Below, piece by piece: positions 15,118 through 19,588 of a stretch of DNA of 19,588 nt. Positions within the stretch are counted from its first letter, which is position 1; the number at the start of each line of letters is the position of its first letter. Source of the stretch: Kiritimatiellia bacterium (GTDB lineage Bacteria > Verrucomicrobiota > Kiritimatiellia > RFP12 > UBA1067); contig JAFPNP010000025.1 of the NCBI GenBank assembly GCA_017411125.1, forward strand, positions 1 to 19,588, written 5' to 3'. Position numbers and translations under genes: made by a program. The notes beneath the pieces are model-generated. The model saw nothing but the letters and a program-made list of their open reading frames with translations, was not told where the DNA came from and made no database searches.

Positions 15118-16416
15118 ATGAAGGACCTCAAGGAAGCTTACAAGACAATCGAAAGCGACCACTTCGCGCCCATGATGGAGATTTCGTTCATCGACGGGGA
15201 TAAGCGCGAAACGCTCAGCTATGAAAAAGTGACGTGGAACATCGGCGGCGAGGAAAAAGGGCTGCGCTACGGCGAGAATCCCGGCCAGGAGGCCGCGCTC
15301 TACAGGCTCGTCAACGGCAACATCGTCCTCGGCGAGGTCGAGACGATCCAGCCCGGCCGCTACCTCGCGTCCGTGCCGGAACTCCTCCAGAGCGGCAAAC
15401 ATCCCGGCAAGACGAACGTCACCGACACCGACAACGCCCTCAACATACTGCGCTACCTCACGGACAAGCCCTGCGCCGTGATCGTCAAGCACAACAACCC
15501 CTGCGGCGTGGCGCAGGCGCCCACTCTCGCCGAAGCCTACTTCCGCGCGAACAAGGCCGACCGCCTCGCCGCGTTCGGCGGCGCGATCGCACTCAACCGC
15601 GAATGCGACCTGGAGACGGCCAAGCTCATCGCCGAGAACTACGCCGAAGTGGTCGTCGCCCCAGAATTCGCGCCGGGCGTCATGGACGTTTTCGCCGCCA
15701 AGAAGAACCTCCGCGTGTTCCGCATCCGCAACATGGAGCGCCTGGCCGACTTCGTCGCCAAGACCGTCGTAGACTTCAAGAGCCTCATCGACGGCGGCAT
15801 CGTCGCGCAGATGAGCTTCGTCGCGAAGGCGCGCAAGCCGGAAGACTTCATGCCCGCATGGTGCAATCGCAAGATCACCGACAAGGCGACCGGCGCCGTA
15901 TCGTTCGAGGAGCACAAGATCGCCCGCCTCCCGACGGCAAAGGAGTACGAAGACCTCGTCTTCGGATGGCTCGTCGAAGCCGGCGTCACTTCGAACAGCG
16001 TCCTCTACGTGAAGGACGGCGCGACCGTCGGCATCGGCACGGGCGAACAGGACCGCGTCGGCGTGGCGGAAATCGCCCGCGACAAGGCGTACACCAAGCA
16101 TGCCGACTGGATCGCGTGGGAAAAATACGGCAAGCCCTACAACGACCTGCGCCTTGCGTTCGGCGAAGAGGACGGCGCGAGAAAACAGGCGGAGATCATG
16201 GAGCGCACGCGCGCGGAAAAAGGCGGCCTTCCCGGATGCGCGATGGTGAGCGACGCCTTCTTCCCGTTCCGCGACGGCGCCGAGGTCGGCATCCGCGAGG
16301 GCATAACGTCCATCGTCCAGCCCGGCGGCGCGATCCGCGACTGGGACGTGATCGACTGCTGCAACGACGCCGGCGTCGCGATGGTCTTCACCGGCCAGCG
16401 CAGCTTCCGCCACTGA
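15118..16416 (+). CDS. purH: AICAR formyltransferase (PurH C-terminal domain only)
   Basis: The 432-residue product transfers a formyl group from 10-formyltetrahydrofolate to AICAR, the penultimate step of purine synthesis. It matches the formyltransferase half of PurH: RYGENPGQ (50-57), the catalytic KHNNPCG (124-130, Lys124-His125), RLAAFGGAIALN, and the C-terminal FTGQRSFRH, which resembles the RHFRH ending of PurH. The N-terminal IMP cyclohydrolase (MGS-like) domain of about 200 residues found in ordinary PurH is absent. Residues 1-48 do not resemble it, and the promoter lies immediately upstream. Cyclohydrolase activity must therefore come from another gene. The frame is open back to 15058, but that would include the -10 box; the ATG at 15118 has AAAGGA in place. 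The symbol is used for the shared domain only. Confidence 0.92.
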   Translation: MKDLKEAYKTIESDHFAPMMEISFIDGDKRETLSYEKVTWNIGGEEKGLRYGENPGQEAALYRLVNGNIVLGEVETIQPGRYLASVPELLQSGKHPGKTNVTDTDNALNILRYLTDKPCAVIVKHNNPCGVAQAPTLAEAYFRANKADRLAAFGGAIALNRECDLETAKLIAENYAEVVVAPEFAPGVMDVFAAKKNLRVFRIRNMERLADFVAKTVVDFKSLIDGGIVAQMSFVAKARKPEDFMPAWCNRKITDKATGAVSFEEHKIARLPTAKEYEDLVFGWLVEAGVTSNSVLYVKDGATVGIGTGEQDRVGVAEIARDKAYTKHADWIAWEKYGKPYNDLRLAFGEEDGARKQAEIMERTRAEKGGLPGCAMVSDAFFPFRDGAEVGIREGITSIVQPGGAIRDWDVIDCCNDAGVAMVFTGQRSFRH

Positions 16417-16423
16417 GGCAGAC

Positions 16424-17260
16424 ATGACGGTAGACTTCCACACGCACAACTTCCCCGCCGCGCTCGCGCCGCACGCCGTCAAGGCCATGCTCGAAAAGCT
16501 CAACGGGCTGCTCGCGCCGGCGGGAGACGGCACGATCGGCACCGAACTGCGGGATATGGAGCGCGCGGGCGTGGACCTGTGCGTGAACTGTCCCGTCGCC
16601 ACAAGGCCTGGCAACTTCAACGCCATCTTCCGCCGTGCCGTCGCCGTGCGCGACGGCGCGGAAGGAAAAGCCGCCGCGCAGCGCATCTTCCAGCTCGCTT
16701 CCGTGCATCCGGAAGACCCCGACTTCTCCGAACACATCCGCCTCCTGAAGGAAAACGGCATCCCCGGCATCAAGCTGCATCCGCACTACCAAGGTATAAA
16801 GCTCGCCGACCCGTCGCTCGTGCCGTTCTTCGCGGCCGTGCGCGACGCGGGGCTTTTCATCATATGCCATTGCGGGTTCGATCCCGGCTTCGTGGACTGG
16901 CCCATGGTGTCCGGCCCGGACCAGATCGCGCAGTTGCTGGAATCCGTGCCCGGACTGAAATTCGTCGCAGGCCATCTCGGCGGGCATTGCGGCAATCCGC
17001 CGCATTCGATCGACAAGCTGCTCCCCTTCTCCGACTGCTGGATCGACACCGCCGTGATGTGCATCGCCGACGACGACCCGGAAGCGCACCGGATCGTGCG
17101 CGAATGGCCGGCGGACCGCATGGTGTTCGGCACGGACTACTTCTGGCGCGACGAAGCGAAACTGATGGCGTGGGTCAAGGCTCTCCGCCCCGACCCCGAC
17201 GACCAGCGCCTGATATTCGGCGCGAACGCGCTGCGCCTTCTTGGCATAGCGCATTGGTAG
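16424..17260 (+). CDS. Metal-dependent amidohydrolase (amidohydrolase 2 family)
   Basis: The 278-residue protein is a TIM-barrel metal hydrolase of the amidohydrolase-related (COG2159-type) family. Metal-binding and active-site candidates are His6 and His8 (DFHTHNF), Lys117 and His119 (GIKLHPHYQG), His149 (IICHCG), His184 (AGHLGGH) and Asp238 (FGTDYFW), in the usual order. Members include decarboxylases and hydrolases acting on varied small molecules; the sequence does not reveal the substrate. It starts 7 bp after the AICAR formyltransferase stop, with GAGG overlapping that stop codon as ribosome binding site, so the two are co-transcribed. A link to purine or one-carbon metabolism is possible but inferred from position only. 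Confidence 0.88.
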   Translation: MTVDFHTHNFPAALAPHAVKAMLEKLNGLLAPAGDGTIGTELRDMERAGVDLCVNCPVATRPGNFNAIFRRAVAVRDGAEGKAAAQRIFQLASVHPEDPDFSEHIRLLKENGIPGIKLHPHYQGIKLADPSLVPFFAAVRDAGLFIICHCGFDPGFVDWPMVSGPDQIAQLLESVPGLKFVAGHLGGHCGNPPHSIDKLLPFSDCWIDTAVMCIADDDPEAHRIVREWPADRMVFGTDYFWRDEAKLMAWVKALRPDPDDQRLIFGANALRLLGIAHW

Positions 17261-17280
17261 GGCGCGTGTCCCCACGCGCC
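17261..17280 (+). terminator. GC-rich hairpin directly after the amidohydrolase stop (possible terminator)
   Basis: A perfect 8-bp stem (GGCGCGTG / CACGCGCC) with a TCCC loop begins at the base after the TAG stop. T-rich sequence (TTTTGTTTTT) follows, but only after 10 intervening bases, so it is not a textbook intrinsic terminator. It may act as a terminator, a 3' stabilising stem or a dispersed palindromic repeat; no second copy is seen in the window. Confidence 0.45.
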
Positions 17281-17291
17281 GCCGACGCATT

Positions 17292-17424
17292 TTGTTTTTG
17301 AAACAACCAAGACAACTTTCAAAAACAACTTTGCCCTTCGGACACGCCTTGAACTTCGCCGACGGCCTTGTTCAAGTTCCGTTCGCAGAAAAAAGTTGTT
17401 TTTGAAAGTTGTCTTGGTTGTTTC
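17292..17424. repeat. Perfect 33-bp inverted repeat with nested 12-bp alternative stem
   Basis: The left arm at 17300-17332 is the exact reverse complement of the right arm at 17392-17424, with 59 bp between. The 12-mer TTGTTTTTGAAA occurs three times: forward at 17292-17303, inverted at 17317-17328 and forward at 17396-17407. The middle copy can therefore pair either with the left copy (a 12-bp stem with a 13-nt loop) or with the right one (part of the 33-bp stem), but not both. Inside the spacer is another hairpin, CTTGAAC (17348-17354) with GTTCAAG (17370-17376), and GCC/GGC within it. The segment is AT-richer than its surroundings. It could be a small mobile palindrome (MITE-like), a strong two-way terminator or an RNA switch. 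No target-site duplication is evident. Confidence 0.85.
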
Positions 17425-17444
17425 CACATTTATGAACTTTGCCA

Positions 17445-17472
17445 TTGACACCGCAGGGCGGTTTAGTATAAT
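17445..17472 (+). promoter_or_regulatory. Near-consensus sigma-70-type promoter
   Basis: TTGACA (17445-17450) and TATAAT (17467-17472) are both perfect consensus hexamers, separated by 16 bp. Transcription should start near 17479. This is the best -35/-10 pair in the window and begins 20 bp after the 33-bp inverted repeat. Downstream lie only two very short ORFs before the chaperone gene. Confidence 0.7.
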
Positions 17473-17492
17473 AACGCACACATGGGGATACT

Positions 17493-17603
17493 ATGCCCTC
17501 GAATGGTGAAATGAAGGCGATGACAGACGAAAAGAGATTGTCGAAACTCGATATCGACGGCGTGAAGGCGCGGGTGTGTAACCTTTCGCCGCATGGCGTG
17601 TAA
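17493..17603 (+). CDS. Possible 36-residue peptide (or leader ORF)
   Basis: The first ORF of some length after the strong promoter starts ATG CCC and ends TAA at 17603. The product starts MPSNGEMKAM, is charged, and has a central LSKLDIDGVKARV. The only candidate ribosome binding site is GGGGA four bases upstream, which is too close. Met10 at 17520 follows AAGGCG and could be the start instead. I do not recognise it. It may be a real small protein, a leader peptide or simply part of an untranslated RNA. Confidence 0.25.
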   Translation: MPSNGEMKAMTDEKRLSKLDIDGVKARVCNLSPHGV

Positions 17604-17639
17604 ACAGAGCAGAAACAATTTCAACAAAGGAGAAAAACC

Positions 17640-17780
17640 ATGGCAATACAATTCGACCTGAATGTGCTGAGCAGGTTCTCGAACGTAAACTTCGACGTGA
17701 GCGAAATCCTGTTCAGTCTGGACAGCAAGATCGTCGAGGCGCCGGATTGTCTTGGCCGCGATTGCCCGAATCTGGTATAA
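17640..17780 (+). CDS. Small ORF of 46 residues, unknown; possible remnant of a secreted protein
   Basis: The ATG at 17640 has an excellent ribosome binding site (AAAGGAG, 7 nt upstream). The 46 codons favour G or C in the third position, as in neighbouring genes. The product starts MAIQFDLNVL and runs through NVNFDVSEILFSLDSK to a cysteine-containing tail (DCLGRDC). It has no signal peptide or membrane segment. The stop codon TAA lies inside the -10 box of the next promoter. Its polar, amphipathic N-terminus next to a type III chaperone gene would fit a short secreted peptide or a truncated effector start, but nothing proves this. The same frame after the stop shows no coherent continuation. 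Confidence 0.45.
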   Translation: MAIQFDLNVLSRFSNVNFDVSEILFSLDSKIVEAPDCLGRDCPNLV

Positions 17781-17781
17781 T
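17773..17781 (+). promoter_or_regulatory. Extended -10 promoter of the chaperone gene
   Basis: TGGTATAAT is the same extended -10 element as at both central promoters. TTGGCC (17752-17757) is a fair -35 hexamer at an 18-bp distance. The start point should be near 17788, giving a leader of about 40 nt. Within the leader, GTCCA-ATC-TGGAC (17804-17816) is a short perfect palindrome just before the ribosome binding site. Confidence 0.6.
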
Positions 17782-17829
17782 ACTCGTCAATTCTGAAACA
17801 TCCGTCCAATCTGGACAAGTGGGAGAGAT

Positions 17830-18300
17830 ATGGAATTCAAAGAACTGCTCGCGGCGTTCGCCGCGAAATACAACATAGAAGAGCTCGACGGCGCGGAAGG
17901 CATCGCGGAGCTCGAAGTCGACGGCATCCGCGTGGAGCTGCTGGAAGACCCGCAGGCGCGGAGCCTGGTCGCGTGTGCGGAGATCGGACTTCCGCCCCCA
18001 GACGCGAACGGCGCGTTCGAAGCCATGATGCTAAGGGCCAACTTTCTCTTGCGCGCCACGGAAGGCGCGACGCTCTGCGAGAATCCCGAAAGCGGCGCCT
18101 ACTCCATAGTGCGTCCGTACCCGTTGGCGCTCGCCGACGTCGATTCGCTCTGCTCCTGCCTCGAATCGCTCGTAAACCAGACGGAGAACTGGCGCAAGGC
18201 GCTTGCGGGTCTTCGCGAAGCCGAGTCCGCGCGGTCCAAGGCCCAGAAAGTGGATGACTCCCACCACGACATGCTTTCAAGCGGATTCGTCCAGGTATAA
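17830..18300 (+). CDS. CesT/SycE-like type III secretion chaperone
   Basis: The 156-residue acidic protein matches the class I type III secretion chaperone family in size and layout. It has an N-terminal helix (FKELLAAFAAKY), a strand pair around IAELEVDGIRVELLED, a central strand near SLVACAEIGLPP, the family-typical helix MMLRANFLLRATEG, the strand segment ENPESGAYSIVRPYPLALADV, and a long C-terminal helix with the Trp of ENWRKAL. Such chaperones are cytoplasmic dimers that wrap the N-terminus of a secreted client and bring it to the secretion machine. A GGGAGAG ribosome binding site precedes the ATG. The next gene begins 61 bp downstream with no promoter of its own visible, so it is the likely client. 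The tail after about 130 is longer than in short family members. No injectisome structural gene is in the window. Confidence 0.82.
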   Translation: MEFKELLAAFAAKYNIEELDGAEGIAELEVDGIRVELLEDPQARSLVACAEIGLPPPDANGAFEAMMLRANFLLRATEGATLCENPESGAYSIVRPYPLALADVDSLCSCLESLVNQTENWRKALAGLREAESARSKAQKVDDSHHDMLSSGFVQV

Positions 18301-18308
18301 CCTTTTTG

Positions 18309-18330
18309 CGTCTCGTGTGTACACAAGACG
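18309..18330. repeat. Imperfect palindrome between chaperone and client genes
   Basis: CGTCT (18309-18313) pairs with AGACG (18326-18330), and GTGT pairs with ACAC inside, with one mismatch between the two stems and almost no loop. The near-absence of a loop suits a dimeric DNA-binding site better than an RNA hairpin. It lies about 9 nt after the chaperone stop. Confidence 0.3.
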
Positions 18331-18361
18331 GAAAGTTTAAAGTCAAGAAAGGAACAGAACA

Positions 18362-19588
18362 ATGGCAGGACAGGTAAATGCAAGCTACAGCGCGAATTTC
18401 CAGAAGTTCGTTGACTTTGCGAACAAGGCGTATGCGACGAAGGGCGAGGACACGGTCACGCGCTTCTCGGGGATGCCGAGGGGCGACTACAAAGGCACCT
18501 TCGCGTCGTTCTTGCGCACGTCAGACATGAAGGCGGCGAACGAGCAGGTGCGCGACCTTTTCCGCAAGACGGTCGCGGACATGTTCGGCGGCGAGAAGTT
18601 CATCCCGGACATCGTGCGCGACAACATGAAGCTGGAGGACTTCGGCAAGGGCAAGCCGCTTACCGCGCGCCGCATCCAGCTCGTCAAGACCGCCATCGAC
18701 ACGCTCCGAGGCGGCTTGTTCATGCCAGGCAGCGCGGCCGCCAACAAGGCGACCGCGATGGGCTATCTCCCCTCCGAGCTGCCGAAGCTCGCCCGCGTCG
18801 CCAACATCTATCAGCAGGCGACGGGCTGCTCGGAAGAAGACGCCAATGCCGCCGCGCTCGACCCGAACTCCAACGCGCGCAAGCTCTTCGACTGCGGCGG
18901 ACGCTTCACGCTCAACACGGACAACTTCAAGAAGGGTCTTGCCCTGATGGACAAGTTCGCGGGGTGGTTCGCGAACATGCATGACGATGTCGAGGCCGGG
19001 AAGCTCGACACCCCTACGAAGCTCAACGTCAAGACCGGTCTTTGCACCCGCAAGGCCGACGCGGCGACGCTCAAGTTCCTGCTGGAGGAAATCGCGGTCA
19101 ACGACAAGCTCCCGCTCGACGCCGAGAATCCCGAAGACATCTTCGGCATGGGGAAGAATCCGGCGATGCGTTTCGTGGGGCGCGAATATACGATGTCGTT
19201 TGCAAACTCGCTCGCGCAGATTCCGCCGGAGAAGAGATCCGTCATCTACGCCGTGTTCGACGCCTTCGACAAGCTGCCCGTCAATGCCGGGCAGCGCACC
19301 AAACGCGAAGAAATCGAGCAGGGCGCGCTTCTCGCGGCACGCGTGATCAAGAACTTCGATGCCGTGGCGGCGCTTCAATCCGCAGGCAAGCTCAGCCGCA
19401 CCAGCCTGGTGCCGCTCCTCTACCCGGATTTCAATCTTCCGCCAACTGCCTCCAACAAGCAGATCGCCGCTACATATGACGCGAAGATCATGGAGAATGC
19501 GGACATCGCCATGCAGGTGCACCAGTTCGCCGTGAATGCCGGCGTATCTGTCGAAGAGGCGGTTGATGCCGTCGTCAACGGCAAGCAC
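18362..19588 (+). CDS. Large helical protein, candidate type III secreted client (cut by right edge)
   Basis: An open frame of 409 codons runs from the ATG at 18362 to the window edge without a stop. The start has AAAGGA 8 nt upstream. The product begins MAGQVNASYSANFQKF, a polar Ser/Asn-rich start without a hydrophobic signal, as is usual for type III substrates. The visible part is mostly helical and charged, with no membrane segment. It contains TARRIQLVKTAIDTLRGG, a Cys-containing stretch QATGCSEEDANAAAL, and FVGREYTMSFANSLAQI. I do not recognise any catalytic domain. The gene follows a CesT-like chaperone gene in the same orientation, a pairing that is the main evidence for a secreted effector. 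Base use matches its neighbours, so recent transfer is not indicated. It could equally be a structural or cytoplasmic protein. Confidence 0.8.
   Translation, partial: MAGQVNASYSANFQKFVDFANKAYATKGEDTVTRFSGMPRGDYKGTFASFLRTSDMKAANEQVRDLFRKTVADMFGGEKFIPDIVRDNMKLEDFGKGKPLTARRIQLVKTAIDTLRGGLFMPGSAAANKATAMGYLPSELPKLARVANIYQQATGCSEEDANAAALDPNSNARKLFDCGGRFTLNTDNFKKGLALMDKFAGWFANMHDDVEAGKLDTPTKLNVKTGLCTRKADAATLKFLLEEIAVNDKLPLDAENPEDIFGMGKNPAMRFVGREYTMSFANSLAQIPPEKRSVIYAVFDAFDKLPVNAGQRTKREEIEQGALLAARVIKNFDAVAALQSAGKLSRTSLVPLLYPDFNLPPTASNKQIAATYDAKIMENADIAMQVHQFAVNAGVSVEEAVDAVVNGKH

Noticed and set aside
15025..16773. Minus-strand open frame of 582 codons opposite the AICAR formyltransferase
   Set aside because: It would cross both divergent promoters and run against two conserved genes; its composition is that of a mirror frame.
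17640..18300. 46-codon ORF as the broken 5' end of the chaperone gene
   Set aside because: The chaperone family pattern begins at its own ATG at 17830 with its own ribosome binding site and promoter, and its length is complete without the small ORF.
18521..19588. Minus-strand open frame of 355 codons opposite the candidate effector
   Set aside because: The plus frame is open over the same stretch, has a good ribosome binding site and follows the chaperone gene in the same direction; the minus frame looks like a GC-driven mirror.

Overview
The window is GC-rich (roughly 60 %), gene-dense and has no RNA genes, transposases or CRISPR arrays. The gene content fits an anaerobic or microaerophilic Gram-negative bacterium, most plausibly of the PVC superphylum (Kiritimatiellota, Lentisphaerota or Verrucomicrobiota). 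The clues are an exported tricorn-type protease, exported thioredoxin-fold proteins, a CesT-type type III secretion chaperone, an O-antigen ligase and several iron-sulfur redox proteins. The assignment is inference; no marker gene settles it.

Left part (positions 1-15015, minus strand). From right to left in transcription order: ahcY (adenosylhomocysteinase), an O-antigen ligase family membrane protein, an aldo/keto reductase carrying two ferredoxin-type clusters, a NapH-like membrane iron-sulfur protein, a NapG-like Tat-exported four-cluster ferredoxin fused to a DUF1893 (TM1506-like) domain, nadB (L-aspartate oxidase), a large exported thioredoxin-fold protein, and a tricorn-like protease. 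From the O-antigen ligase through the thioredoxin-fold gene, neighbours overlap by 4, 8, 13, 4 and 17 bp, so this is almost certainly one translationally coupled operon. A separate promoter at about 971-976 precedes a last exported protein of unknown function that runs off the left edge.

Centre (15016-17260). ahcY and a plus-strand operon are transcribed divergently from two extended -10 boxes with the same sequence, TGGTATAAT. The box for ahcY lies so close to its ATG that the mRNA should be leaderless or nearly so. The plus-strand operon encodes an AICAR formyltransferase that lacks the IMP cyclohydrolase half of PurH, followed 7 bp later by a metal-dependent amidohydrolase.

Right part (17261-19588, plus strand). 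An AT-richer intergenic segment holds a GC hairpin, a perfect 33-bp inverted repeat with a second, mutually exclusive pairing, and a near-consensus sigma-70-type promoter (TTGACA-N16-TATAAT). Two tiny ORFs (36 and 46 codons) follow. A second TGGTATAAT promoter overlaps the stop codon of the 46-codon ORF. It leads into a CesT/SycE-like chaperone gene and a large helical protein, cut off by the window edge, that is the obvious candidate for the chaperone's secreted client. This last segment is the part most likely to hold undescribed biology.
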